Part shown: positions 1 through 8,723 of the stretch, in pieces
How positions within the stretch are numbered: the stretch's first letter is position 1
Layout: each line of letters begins with the position of its first letter
Origin: Parahoeflea alexandrii
Lineage (GTDB): Bacteria; Pseudomonadota; Alphaproteobacteria; Rhizobiales; Rhizobiaceae
DNA length: 64,000 nucleotides
Assembly: GCF_024105735.1 (NCBI RefSeq)
Contig: NZ_JAAAML010000004.1
Location: 248,001 to 312,000 of the forward strand
Reading direction: 5' to 3'
Notes under the pieces: generated by a model
Told to the model about the DNA's origin: nothing
Database searches by the model: none
The model's input: the letters and a program-made list of their open reading frames with translations, nothing else
Made by a program: the position numbers and the translations under genes

Positions 1-716
1 ACTTTGGCCAACCGGTGATCGACATTCCGCCGGAGGCCGGAGGCTTCAACACCGACGGGCTCAAGCAAGACGTCTACCGTCCGATGATCGATTCGGAAGC
101 AGGGATGGCGGCTGCGGAATACCTCATGGAGCTGCTGAAGTATTCGCCCCCCTACATCCTTTCAATGTCCTGGTACGAGCGGATCCGTCCCTATGCGGCG
201 GGCGAAGTCGCCATGGCCTATGGCTACACCTTGCTTGCCCCCTATTTCGAGCTCGACCCGGCATCGCCGGCACACGGCCAGACCGGTTTCCTGCCGCATC
301 CGGCCGGACCGGAGGCCACACCGGTCGCGCCCGTGGGCGGGTATGTGATGGGCATTCCGCGCAACATTGCCCCTGAGAGAATAGAAGCCGCCGCAGAAGC
401 GCTAATCGTTTTCACCTCTGCGGGCGCCCAGAAGCTCTACGTCGAAAACGGCAGCCGGACCAATCCGCGTTACTCGGTTGGCGCAGACCCGGAAGTGCGC
501 CGCGCATCGCCAATCTTCGAGGCCGTCGACCAGATGTCCTGGCGCGATGAGCTTCAGTTCTGGCCACGCCCGCCAATCCCCGAGATTGGCAAGATCTTCC
601 AGATCTGCGGCGAGGAACTGCACGACATGCTTCGCGGGATCATCCCGCCGAAAACCGCATTGCAAAACGCCCAGAAGCGGGCGGAACAGGCCCTGCGGGA
701 GCAACACAAGACTTGA
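1..716 (+). CDS. ABC transporter solute-binding protein, C-terminal part (cut by window edge)
   Basis: The frame is open from base 3 to the TGA at 714-716, so about 237 C-terminal residues of a longer protein are present; the true start lies left of the window. The segments GGYVMGIPRNI, ALIVFTSAGAQKLYVENGS and NPRYSVGADPEV match the C-lobe of periplasmic family 1 (sugar or oligosaccharide type) binding proteins. It would capture a substrate for an ABC importer whose permeases and ATPase are not in the window and presumably lie upstream. Only 16 bases separate it from the SDR gene, so uptake and catabolism are probably co-transcribed. The substrate cannot be read from the sequence. Confidence 0.75.
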   Translation, partial: FGQPVIDIPPEAGGFNTDGLKQDVYRPMIDSEAGMAAAEYLMELLKYSPPYILSMSWYERIRPYAAGEVAMAYGYTLLAPYFELDPASPAHGQTGFLPHPAGPEATPVAPVGGYVMGIPRNIAPERIEAAAEALIVFTSAGAQKLYVENGSRTNPRYSVGADPEVRRASPIFEAVDQMSWRDELQFWPRPPIPEIGKIFQICGEELHDMLRGIIPPKTALQNAQKRAEQALREQHKT

Positions 717-732
717 AAAATGGAGGAGTGAA

Positions 733-1539
733 ATGGATCCCAATCGGCTCAAAGGAAAGAATATTCTCATCACCGGCGCGGCGCGCGGCATGGGCGCGGC
801 GAATGCAGAGAACTTCGCCCAGCAGGGCGCAAATGTCTGCCTGGGTGATCTGGATCTCGACGAAGCCCAGAAAGTCGCCGACCGCATCAATGCTGCCGGA
901 AACGGCAAGGCGATTGCCGTGAGGATGGATGTCACCAAGCGCGAGGACAACGCGGCGGCCGTGGCCGCAACGGTGGAGGCCTTCGGCTCGATCAATGTAG
1001 GCGTCTTCAATGCCGGTCTGAACAAGCCCCGCTTCTTCATGGATATCGATGAAGACAACTGGGACATGATCATGAATGTCAACACGAAGGCGATGTGGCT
1101 CGGGATGCAGGAAACAGCCCGCCAGATGATCGAACAGGGGCCCATGGACGAGCCCTACAAGATCATCAATGTCGGCTCCATTGCGTCGAGAAAGCCGCTG
1201 GTTGACGTCACCGTCTACTGCACCTCGAAATATGGCTGCCTGGCGCTCACCCATTGCGGTGCCGTGGCGCTCGCGGAGCATAACATCACCGTCAACGGCT
1301 ATGCGCCGGGCGTTGTGGTGACGCCGCTTTGGGAGCAGCTCGACAAGGATCTTGTCGAAATCGGCTTCAAGGAGAAGGCCGGCCAGGCCTACGAGGATAT
1401 TGCTCGCGACCAGCTGCAGATCAAGCGGGTCTCCTATCCCGACGACATTGTCGGAACAGCCTCGTTCCTCGCCAGCCGGGACAGCGACTACATGACCGGC
1501 CAGATGATCCACATCGATGGCGGCTGGTGCATCCAGTAA
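733..1539 (+). CDS. Short-chain dehydrogenase/reductase (SDR)
   Basis: A 268-residue classical SDR. The dinucleotide motif TGAARGMG is at residues 14-21, the catalytic Ser at 149 and YCTSK (Tyr162, Lys166) at 162-166; the C-terminus ends in the usual GQMIHIDGGW. A longer in-frame opening begins at 478, but ATG 733 follows a strong Shine-Dalgarno (GGAGGAG, 722-728) and gives the family's normal length, so it is chosen. An Asp-Leu-Asp stretch after strand 2 (GDLDLDEAQ) suggests NAD rather than NADP. It probably oxidises a hydroxyl of the imported substrate before the later dehydrogenase steps. Substrate unknown. Confidence 0.9.
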   Translation: MDPNRLKGKNILITGAARGMGAANAENFAQQGANVCLGDLDLDEAQKVADRINAAGNGKAIAVRMDVTKREDNAAAVAATVEAFGSINVGVFNAGLNKPRFFMDIDEDNWDMIMNVNTKAMWLGMQETARQMIEQGPMDEPYKIINVGSIASRKPLVDVTVYCTSKYGCLALTHCGAVALAEHNITVNGYAPGVVVTPLWEQLDKDLVEIGFKEKAGQAYEDIARDQLQIKRVSYPDDIVGTASFLASRDSDYMTGQMIHIDGGWCIQ

Positions 1540-1603
1540 CGGCGTAAACCCAGGTTTCAACGAATGAAACGGGCGCGTGAAGGCGGGTCCGGAGGAGAAA
1601 GTC

Positions 1604-2902
1604 ATGTCGCGTGCACTGACACCGAACATCCTGACAGCCCAGGATCTCGAACCCCAGTGGAAATGGGAAAACCGGCTGCCCGCGTGGGGCCACACATCCG
1701 TCGATTTCGAACGCAGGATCGATCATGACCGGCTGCGGCGCTATCGCCTGAGCCGGACCCGGCAGGCATTGCAGAACTCCCCTGCCGGGACGCTGCTGCT
1801 GTTTGACGTCAACAACATCCGCTACGTTTCAGCGACCAAGATCGGCGAGTGGGAACGTGACAAGATGTGCCGTTTCTGCCTGCTGACAGGCGACGACTCG
1901 CCTTACGTCTGGGACTTCGGATCGGCGGCCATGCACCACAAGAAGTTCTCGGACTGGCTCGAGCCGGACCATTGCCGGGCCGGCGTTGTCGGCATGCGCG
2001 GCACGATCCCGCCGGATTTCGGCCTGATGCGCAAATATGCGAAGGAAATTGCCGGGCTGATCAAGGACGCCGGAATGGCCGACATGCCTGTCGGTGTCGA
2101 CTACGCGGAAACAGCCATGTTCCACGCTTTGCAGGAGGAAGGTCTCAACGTCATCGACGGCCAGCAGATCATGCTGGCAGCGCGCGAGATCAAGAACTGG
2201 GACGAAATCCAGCTGCTTACCCAGGCGGCCTCGATGGTCGATGGCGTCTACCACATGATCTACGAGCAGCTCAAACCCGGCATTAGGGAAAACGACATCG
2301 TCGCGCTGTCAAACAAGATGCTCTACGAGATGGGATCAGATGACGTGGAGGCGATCAACGCCATCTCCGGCGAGCGCTGCAACCCGCATCCGCACAATTT
2401 CACCGACCGTTACTTCCGGCCAGGTGACCAGGCGTTCTTCGATATTCTGCAGTCCTACCAGGGATACCGGACCTGCTACTACCGGACCTTCAATATCGGC
2501 CGGGCAACGCCGTCGCAGAATGATGCCTACGTCAAGGCGCGTGAGTGGATCGATGCATCGATTTCCATGATCAAGCCCGGCGTCAGCACCGACAAGGTGG
2601 CCGAAGTCTGGCCGAAGGCCGAGGAATTCGGCTTCCCCAGCGAGGAGGCCGCCTTTGGCCTGCAGTTCGGCCACGGGCTGGGCCTGGCGCTTCACGAACG
2701 CCCGATCATCAGCCGTGCTGTCTCGCTCGATCATCCGATGGAGATCCAGACCGGTATGGTGTTCGCGCTCGAAACCTACTGTCCGGCAAGCGACGGCTAC
2801 TCGGCTGCGCGGATCGAGGAAGAAGTGGTGGTGACCGACACGGGCTGCGAGGTCATCTCGCTGTTCCCTGCCGAGGAACTGCCTATTGCCAACCGCTATT
2901 GA
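1604..2902 (+). CDS. M24-fold (creatinase/aminopeptidase P-like) protein with one metal ligand replaced
   Basis: A 432-residue protein with an N-terminal creatinase-like domain (about 1-195) and a C-terminal pita-bread domain. ATG 1604 is chosen because GGAGGAG lies 6 bases upstream. Active M24 enzymes bind two metals through Asp, Asp (+11), His, Glu, Glu. Here Asp280, His357 (FGHGLG), Glu390 (FALETY) and Glu405 (RIEEEV) are present, but the +11 position is Cys291 (QGYRTCYYRTF). Length and layout resemble DMSP lyase DddP, but the two-Asp signature of DddP is absent. It may be a lyase or C-N hydrolase rather than a peptidase. It sits in the operon just before the E1 genes. Confidence 0.8.
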   Translation: MSRALTPNILTAQDLEPQWKWENRLPAWGHTSVDFERRIDHDRLRRYRLSRTRQALQNSPAGTLLLFDVNNIRYVSATKIGEWERDKMCRFCLLTGDDSPYVWDFGSAAMHHKKFSDWLEPDHCRAGVVGMRGTIPPDFGLMRKYAKEIAGLIKDAGMADMPVGVDYAETAMFHALQEEGLNVIDGQQIMLAAREIKNWDEIQLLTQAASMVDGVYHMIYEQLKPGIRENDIVALSNKMLYEMGSDDVEAINAISGERCNPHPHNFTDRYFRPGDQAFFDILQSYQGYRTCYYRTFNIGRATPSQNDAYVKAREWIDASISMIKPGVSTDKVAEVWPKAEEFGFPSEEAAFGLQFGHGLGLALHERPIISRAVSLDHPMEIQTGMVFALETYCPASDGYSAARIEEEVVVTDTGCEVISLFPAEELPIANRY

Positions 2903-2971
2903 GCTCCTCCCTGGAAGGCCCGGTTCGCACACGGTGCGGCCGGGCCCGAGCAGGAGATTGGGAACTGACAC

Positions 2972-3979
2972 ATGAGCACCAGCAAGACCAAAAACGCCGC
3001 CCAGGCTTCGGCCAAGGACAATGCCGAGGACTTTCTGCGCATGTACCGCCAGATGGTTCGAATCCGGACATTCGAGGACAATGCCAACCAGCTTTACCTG
3101 TCGGCGAAGATGCCGGGGCTGACCCACATGTATTCGGGCGAAGAAGCCGTTGCCGTGGGAATCTGCGAAGCCCTCAAGGTGACTGACAAGATCACCTCGA
3201 CGCACCGCGGCCATGGGCACTGCGTGGCCAAGGGCGCCGATTTCAAGGAGATGTTCTGCGAATTGCTGGGCAAGGAAGAAGGCTATTGCCGGGGCAAGGG
3301 TGGGTCGATGCACATTGCCGACCAGTCCAACGGCAATCTGGGGGCCAATGCCATCGTCGGCGGCTCGATGGGGATTGCGACCGGGGCTGCCTTTACCGCC
3401 AAACTGCTGGGCAAGGATGACGTTACCGTCTGCTTCTTTGGCGACGGCGCCACCGCCCAGGGCCTGATGTACGAGGTGATGAACATGGCCGCTCTGTGGA
3501 ACCTCCCGATCATCTACGCCTGCGAGAACAACGGTTATTCCGAATACACCAAGACTGCCGAGATCGCAGCCGGTTCCATCACCGGCCGGGCCGAGGCGTT
3601 CGGCATCGAGGCGCACACCGTCGATGGCCAGGATGTTCTTGCGGTCAATTCGCTGACGGAGCAGCTGGTTGAGCGCTGCCGCAAGGGCGAAGGCCCGTTC
3701 TTCATCGAGTTGATGACCTACCGCTATCACGGTCACCATGTCGGCGACATCAACCGCGAATACTACCGCTCCAAGGATGAGGAAAAGGACTGGCGGGAAA
3801 ACAAGGACCCGATCACCCGGTTCGCCCGCCATTTGACCAGTGAAGGCATCGCCACCGAGGAAGAGCTCGAAGCCATGCAGGCCGAGATCAAGGCCGATGC
3901 CACTGCCGCCGTCGAATACGCGCTCAAGGCAAAATACCCTGATGCGTCGGAAGTCGACATGCACGTCTATGCGGCCTGA
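2972..3979 (+). CDS. Thiamine-diphosphate-dependent dehydrogenase E1, alpha subunit
   Basis: A 335-residue E1 alpha subunit of the pyruvate/acetoin dehydrogenase type. The thiamine diphosphate motif starts with GDGATAQG at 157-164 and closes with Asn186-Asn187; HRGHGH at 78-83 and TYRYHGHHVGD are further family hallmarks. With the beta subunit it decarboxylates a 2-oxo acid, or cleaves acetoin, and passes the acyl group to a lipoyl domain. The length fits AcoA and bacterial two-subunit PdhA. A Shine-Dalgarno (AGGAG) precedes ATG 2972. The beta gene follows 11 bases later. Which oxo acid is used cannot be decided; the surroundings argue against the housekeeping pyruvate complex. Confidence 0.92.
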   Translation: MSTSKTKNAAQASAKDNAEDFLRMYRQMVRIRTFEDNANQLYLSAKMPGLTHMYSGEEAVAVGICEALKVTDKITSTHRGHGHCVAKGADFKEMFCELLGKEEGYCRGKGGSMHIADQSNGNLGANAIVGGSMGIATGAAFTAKLLGKDDVTVCFFGDGATAQGLMYEVMNMAALWNLPIIYACENNGYSEYTKTAEIAAGSITGRAEAFGIEAHTVDGQDVLAVNSLTEQLVERCRKGEGPFFIELMTYRYHGHHVGDINREYYRSKDEEKDWRENKDPITRFARHLTSEGIATEEELEAMQAEIKADATAAVEYALKAKYPDASEVDMHVYAA

Positions 3980-3990
3980 GGAGAAAATCC

Positions 3991-5001
3991 ATGCGTGAAA
4001 TCACCCTTTCCCAGGCCGTCAACGAGGCGCTTGCCGAGGAAATGCGCCGCGACGAGACCGTGTTCATCATCGGCGAGGACGTGGCCGAGGCCGGCACCCC
4101 CTTCAAGGTCCTGTCGGGCCTTGTGGAGGAGTTCGGAACGGCTCGGGTTGTCGATACGCCGATCGCCGAACCTGGCTTCATGGGCATTGCCGTCGGGGCT
4201 GCCATGACCGGTTCCCGTCCGGTGGTCGATCTGATGTTCGGCGACTTCATTTTCCTGATCATGGACCAGCTCTGCAACCAGGCGGCCAAGACCCATTACA
4301 TGTCCGGTGGCAAGCTGAGCGTTCCGCTGGTGCTGCGGACAAATCTCGGCGCCACCCGCCGGTCGGCCGCGCAGCATTCGCAGTCACTGCATGCTCTGGT
4401 GGCTCATATTCCGGGTCTGAAGGTTGCCCTGCCGTCATCGGCCTACGAGGCCAAAGGGCTCATGAAGACGGCAATCCGCGACAACAATCCTGTCGTCATC
4501 TTTGAAGACAAGCTTATGTACCAGGAGAAGGCCGGCGTACCGGATGAGGAGTACCTGATCCCGTTCGGCGTCGCCAATGTGAAGCGCGAAGGCACCGACA
4601 TCACCCTGATCGCCACCTCGTCGATGGTGCAGGTTGCAGAGAAGGCGGCCGAAATTCTTGCCGCGGAAGGCATCAGCGCCGAGGTCATCGATCCCCGAAC
4701 AATCGTTCCCCTCGACGAAGCCACGCTGATAAAGTCGGTGAAGAAGACCTCGCGTGCCATCGTCATCGATGAGGGGCACCAGAGCTACGGGGTCACCTCG
4801 GAGATCGCCTCGCGGCTCAACGAGAAGGCCTTCTACCATCTCGACGCGCCAGTACTGCGCATGGGCGCCATGGATGTGCCCGTTCCGTTCAGCCCGGCAC
4901 TGGAAGATCTCACTGTGCCGACCCCGGAAGGCGTGGCAGCCAATGCCCGCAAGCTTGTGGCCGGAGAGATGCTCGACGGGGAGATGATCCATGCCGCATG
5001 A
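3991..5001 (+). CDS. 2-oxo acid/acetoin dehydrogenase E1, beta subunit
   Basis: A 336-residue E1 beta subunit (transketolase pyrimidine-binding plus C-terminal domains). It opens with REITLSQAVNEALAEEM and contains FIIGEDVAEAGTPFKV and DTPIAEPGFMGIAVGAAM, the usual E1 beta landmarks. The C-terminal domain carries EVIDPRTIVPLDEATLIKSV. It pairs with the alpha subunit encoded immediately upstream to form the decarboxylating tetramer. ATG 3991 follows GAGGAGAAAATCC. Its 3' end overlaps the lipoyl-protein gene by 11 bases, which implies translational coupling. Confidence 0.93.
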   Translation: MREITLSQAVNEALAEEMRRDETVFIIGEDVAEAGTPFKVLSGLVEEFGTARVVDTPIAEPGFMGIAVGAAMTGSRPVVDLMFGDFIFLIMDQLCNQAAKTHYMSGGKLSVPLVLRTNLGATRRSAAQHSQSLHALVAHIPGLKVALPSSAYEAKGLMKTAIRDNNPVVIFEDKLMYQEKAGVPDEEYLIPFGVANVKREGTDITLIATSSMVQVAEKAAEILAAEGISAEVIDPRTIVPLDEATLIKSVKKTSRAIVIDEGHQSYGVTSEIASRLNEKAFYHLDAPVLRMGAMDVPVPFSPALEDLTVPTPEGVAANARKLVAGEMLDGEMIHAA

Positions 5002-6352
5002 TGTCATCATGCCGGCACTGGGGATGGCGCAGGACACCGGCCTGATTGTCTCCTGGCTGAAAAAACCCGGCGACGCGGTGAAAACCGGCGAAGGGCTGAT
5101 GGAGGTCGAAACCGACAAGGCGGTGATGGAAGTGGAAGCCGTGGCTGACGGATATCTTGCCGCGGTCAGCGCGGAAGCCGGCGATCACGTGCCAGTCGGC
5201 CAGGTTGTCGCCGTGATTGCGGACACATTGGAGGCGGCAGAGAACACAAGCCCCTCCCCCTCGCGTTCCAGCCCACAAGATGACGAGCCAACCTCGCGGG
5301 CAGCGTCCGGGACCGAGGCCGTGCCGTCAGGAGAAGAAATCATCATGCCGGCGCTTGGCATGGCACAGGACAGTGGTCTGATCGTTGCCTGGCGCAAGAA
5401 ACCGGGCGACCCTGTTGCTGCAAGCGACATTCTGCTTGAAGTGGAAACCGACAAATCGGTGATGGAAGTCGAAGCCGGACATGACGGCTTCGTCGCCGCA
5501 ATCCTGGCCGATGCCCAGCAGGCGGTACCGGTCGGATCGGTGATCGCAATCATCAGCGCTGAGAAACCAGAAAACGCGGTCGCGCGCAGCCACAAGAACA
5601 TCCCTGTTGACGACGAGACGCCTGGCAAGGCGGTAGTCAAGGAACCACAGGCCGCACCGAAGAAGACCGAAGCCCGAAACACGCCTGCTTCAAGCGGGCG
5701 CGTGCTGGCGTCCCCAAAAGCACGCCGCCTGGCAATGGAGAAAGGGCTCAACCTGAGCCTGCTGGTCGAGAACGGCGTGCCGCAGCCCTATCATGTCTCT
5801 GATCTCAAACTTCTGGAGACCCTAGCACCGTCTGACAAAACGGCGGGGGCCATCCCCTCACCCGCGTCTGCGGGATCGTTGCCAATGCACATTGGAGCGC
5901 GAATTGCAGCGAGCGGCAGCGACGAGTTCATCGCCTGGCTCGCTGAAGACGGCGATGTTCGCCTCGAACCGCGCCTGATCTGGTTGCGTTTTGCCGCGGC
6001 AGCGTTCCGTGAAGCGGCCGGTCTTGGAGACATGCCGCTCATCGTGGAATCCCGGACGGTTCGCAAGATGGATGGACGTTTCGCCGATGCCGACCGCGTA
6101 GGGGTTTCCAAACCGCTGAGCGACGCAGGCGATCAGGTTCCGTCCATCGTGCTGCGCGATCTTTCCGGATCGCCGATTACCGCGGCCACCGGTTCGGCAA
6201 TCGATGCACCGGTGCTGACTGTTTGCCGCGAACGTGAAGACTACGCCGTTTCGCTCGACTACCTGGCCGGCCAACTTGACGAGGACCAGGCGATTGAATT
6301 CGTCACCGGCTTTGTGGACCGCCTCGGCGACCCTCTCAGACACCTGCTTTGA
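4991..6352 (+). CDS. Double-lipoyl E2 protein with a degenerate acyltransferase domain
   Basis: A 453-residue E2-like protein. It has two lipoyl domains (about 4-78 and 116-190) with lipoyl-lysines Lys43 and Lys155 in VETDKAVMEVE and VETDKSVMEVE. A linker rich in Pro, Ser and Ala, a peripheral subunit-binding domain (ASPKARRLAMEKGLNLSLL, about 233-272) and a C-terminal region follow. That region keeps the E2 catalytic outline (APVLTVCRERED, SLDYLAGQLDEDQA, RLGDPLRHLL) but lacks the HxxxD/NG motif: the expected DHRV segment reads DYLAG. It can carry acyl groups but probably cannot transfer them to CoA. The missing activity is likely supplied by the separate E2 protein at 7799. Confidence 0.88.
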   Translation: MPHDVIMPALGMAQDTGLIVSWLKKPGDAVKTGEGLMEVETDKAVMEVEAVADGYLAAVSAEAGDHVPVGQVVAVIADTLEAAENTSPSPSRSSPQDDEPTSRAASGTEAVPSGEEIIMPALGMAQDSGLIVAWRKKPGDPVAASDILLEVETDKSVMEVEAGHDGFVAAILADAQQAVPVGSVIAIISAEKPENAVARSHKNIPVDDETPGKAVVKEPQAAPKKTEARNTPASSGRVLASPKARRLAMEKGLNLSLLVENGVPQPYHVSDLKLLETLAPSDKTAGAIPSPASAGSLPMHIGARIAASGSDEFIAWLAEDGDVRLEPRLIWLRFAAAAFREAAGLGDMPLIVESRTVRKMDGRFADADRVGVSKPLSDAGDQVPSIVLRDLSGSPITAATGSAIDAPVLTVCREREDYAVSLDYLAGQLDEDQAIEFVTGFVDRLGDPLRHLL

Positions 6353-6366
6353 CTGGAGCAAACCGG

Positions 6367-7797
6367 ATGCAACACACCAATCTCTACATCGATGGCCAAT
6401 GGCGCGACGCTGCAAGCGGCGATCGCTTTGATGTCATCAATCCCGCAACCGAAGAAACAATCGCGTCGGTTGCCTCCGCCGATCTCGCTGACGCAGATGC
6501 GGCACTCGACGCAGCGCAAGCCGCCTTCGGAGTATGGGCCGCCAAGAAGCCTCGCGAACGCTCGGAGATCCTGCGCAAGGCGTGGGAACTGATGACCGCG
6601 CGGCTGGACGAATTTGCGCAGCTGATAACGCTTGAAAACGGAAAGGCCCGGGCCGATGCGGTGGGTGAGGCAGCCTATGCGGCCGAGTTCTTCCGCTGGT
6701 TCGCCGAGGAAGCCGTTCGCGCCGACGGCATGATCACCCATGCGCCATCGTCGGGCGCGCGTATTGTTGTTCAGCACAAGCCTGCCGGAATTGCCGTGCT
6801 GGTCACGCCGTGGAACTATCCGGCGGCAATGGGCACCCGCAAGATCGCGCCGGCTCTGGCAGCCGGATGCCCGGTTATCATCAAGCCCGCTTCTGAAACG
6901 CCGCTGACGATGCTGGCGCTGATGCCATTGCTGGAAGAGGCCGGCGTGCCGAAGGGGCTGGTCAACGTGCTGCCCTCGAAGAAATCCGGTAGGCTTGTCG
7001 ACCACATGCTGCACGATCCGCGGGTGCGGGTCATTTCGTTTACCGGCTCCACCGAAGTTGGCCGCAAGCTGCTCCATTCTGCAGCCGACCAGGTGCTCAA
7101 GCCCGCGATGGAACTGGGCGGCAACGCGCCGCTGATCGTGTTCGAGGATGCCGACATCGACAAGGCTGTGACTGGCGCGATGCTCGCCAAGATGCGCAAT
7201 CTCGGCGAGGCCTGCACTGCCGCCAACCGTTTCTATGTGCATGAAGCGGTCAGCCAGGAGTTCACAAGCAAGTTCTGCGCCGCCATGGCTGCCCTGACGA
7301 TGGGCAACGGGATGGAAGACGGGATCGACGTCGGCCCGCTGGTCAATGCCGATACCCGCGACAAGGTGGCGGCTTTCGTCGCGGATGCCGTGGCCAAGGG
7401 CGCCAGGCTGGAACTCGGTGGCATATTGCCCAACGGCAAGGGATATTACTATCCGCCGACGGTGCTCTCCAACGTGCCGGAAACGGCCGACTGCGTGAAC
7501 GACGAAATCTTCGGACCGGTTGCCGCCATCCAGTCCTTCACGGATGAAGACGACGTTATCCGCCGCGCCAACAATACGGAGTACGGGCTGGTGGCCTATG
7601 TGTTTTCGGAAAACATGAAACGCGCCATGCAGGTTTGCGAACGCCTGGAATATGGCATGGTCGGCCTCAATCGCGGCCTGGTTTCCGATCCCGCTGCCCC
7701 GTTCGGCGGCGTCAAGCAATCGGGTCTCGGCCGCGAGGGCGGGCATGAGGGCATGCTGGAATTCATGGAAACCCAGTATATTTCGGCGGAATGGTAA
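6367..7797 (+). CDS. NAD(P)-dependent aldehyde dehydrogenase (succinate-semialdehyde dehydrogenase type)
   Basis: A 476-residue ALDH-superfamily enzyme. The catalytic thiol is Cys283 in LGEACTAANRF and the general base Glu249 in MELGGNAP; PWNYPAAM (148-155) and FTGSTEVGRKL mark the cofactor site. Overall closest to GabD-like semialdehyde dehydrogenases, although those usually have GQTC rather than GEAC before the thiol. The start at 6367 follows GGAGCAAACCGG; a 5' extension to 6349 has no better support. It lies between the two halves of the E2 component and so belongs to the same pathway, probably oxidising an aldehyde to an acid. Cytoplasmic. Confidence 0.92.
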   Translation: MQHTNLYIDGQWRDAASGDRFDVINPATEETIASVASADLADADAALDAAQAAFGVWAAKKPRERSEILRKAWELMTARLDEFAQLITLENGKARADAVGEAAYAAEFFRWFAEEAVRADGMITHAPSSGARIVVQHKPAGIAVLVTPWNYPAAMGTRKIAPALAAGCPVIIKPASETPLTMLALMPLLEEAGVPKGLVNVLPSKKSGRLVDHMLHDPRVRVISFTGSTEVGRKLLHSAADQVLKPAMELGGNAPLIVFEDADIDKAVTGAMLAKMRNLGEACTAANRFYVHEAVSQEFTSKFCAAMAALTMGNGMEDGIDVGPLVNADTRDKVAAFVADAVAKGARLELGGILPNGKGYYYPPTVLSNVPETADCVNDEIFGPVAAIQSFTDEDDVIRRANNTEYGLVAYVFSENMKRAMQVCERLEYGMVGLNRGLVSDPAAPFGGVKQSGLGREGGHEGMLEFMETQYISAEW

Positions 7798-7798
7798 G

Positions 7799-8719
7799 AT
7801 GGGTCGGGCCGATATCATAGCCAGCCCCTCGGTCGTTGCCCTGGCCGGGCGACTGGGCGTCGACCTTGCGGAAGTGGCCCGGACCGCTGACCGCACCAAT
7901 ATCGCACGGGAGGATGTCGAGCGTCATGTGAGTGGCGATTCCAAGCAGAGCTCAACCCACGCCGCTGCCTTAGCGGCAGCCTCCAGGGACACGAGCTACT
8001 GGGATGTGGATCACTCGGCCTACGGACCAGTGGCACAAGAGCCGTTGTCACGTTTCGCACGGATCGCTGCTGACAATCTGTCTGCTGCGAGCCGCGTCAT
8101 TCCGCAAGTTACCCATCATGATCGTGCCGACATGCGCGCCGTGGAAGCCTTTCGCGCCAAGCTGAAGCCGGAGGCCGCGGACCGTGGCGTGCGCCTCACC
8201 GCACTGGCCTTTCATGTGAAGGCACTGGCCGCATGCCTTTCGGAATTCCCTCGCTTCAATGCATCACTGACAGCCGACGGCGAAACCCTTGTGCTCAAGC
8301 AGTTCTGCCATATCGGCATTGCAGTCGACACGCCGCACGGCCTGATGGTGCCGGTGATCCGGGATGTCGACCGCAAGGGGCTGTGGCAAATCGCCAGCGA
8401 GATCTCCGATCTCGCCGGGGGGGCGGCCCAGCGCAAGATCAAGCCTGACGAGATGGGCGGGGCCTCGATGTCGATCTCCAACCTCGGCGGCATCGGAGGC
8501 ACCGCGTTCACCCCGATCGTCAATCCGCCGGAAGTCGCGATCCTGGGCATCACCCGGACAGAAACCGTTCCAGTGTGGGAAAACGAGAGCTGGACTCCGG
8601 TGCCGATGACACCCTTGGATCTGTCTTACGATCACCGTGTGATCAACGGTGCCGATGCCGCCCGCTTCATGGCGCATTATGCGCGGCTGATGGCCGACCC
8701 TCGCAGAATGATGGTGTGA
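7799..8719 (+). CDS. Separate E2 acyltransferase with its own subunit-binding domain, no lipoyl domain
   Basis: A 306-residue protein that starts directly with a peripheral subunit-binding domain (ASPSVVALAGRLGVDLAEV, about 8-43), then a complete E2 catalytic domain. The active-site His279 lies in DHRVINGADAARF with Asn283 at the position usually written D or N (HxxxN/DG), and MSISNLGGIGGTAFTPIVN is the upstream catalytic strand. It should transfer the acyl group from lipoate to CoA but has no lipoyl domain, so it must use the one encoded at 4991. The ATG at 7799 is 1 base after the ALDH stop. No dihydrolipoamide dehydrogenase gene is present here; E3 must come from elsewhere. Confidence 0.9.
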   Translation: MGRADIIASPSVVALAGRLGVDLAEVARTADRTNIAREDVERHVSGDSKQSSTHAAALAAASRDTSYWDVDHSAYGPVAQEPLSRFARIAADNLSAASRVIPQVTHHDRADMRAVEAFRAKLKPEAADRGVRLTALAFHVKALAACLSEFPRFNASLTADGETLVLKQFCHIGIAVDTPHGLMVPVIRDVDRKGLWQIASEISDLAGGAAQRKIKPDEMGGASMSISNLGGIGGTAFTPIVNPPEVAILGITRTETVPVWENESWTPVPMTPLDLSYDHRVINGADAARFMAHYARLMADPRRMMV

Positions 8720-8723
8720 TCCG

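Noticed and set aside
1604-2902. DMSP lyase DddP
   Set aside because: Size and fold fit, but the second metal Asp is Cys291 and the DddP active-site pattern is not seen; no DMSP gene nearby.
2336-3964. Long minus-strand open frame (542 codons) opposite the M24 and E1 alpha genes
   Set aside because: It is antisense to two clearly recognised genes and its product matches no family; a high-GC shadow.
6259-7899. Long minus-strand open frame opposite the aldehyde dehydrogenase gene
   Set aside because: Antisense shadow; the plus-strand protein is an unmistakable ALDH.
7799-8719. E2 catalytic protein inactive because HxxxDG reads HxxxNG
   Set aside because: Asn at this position occurs in active pyruvate E2 (Azotobacter type), so it is not a defect.
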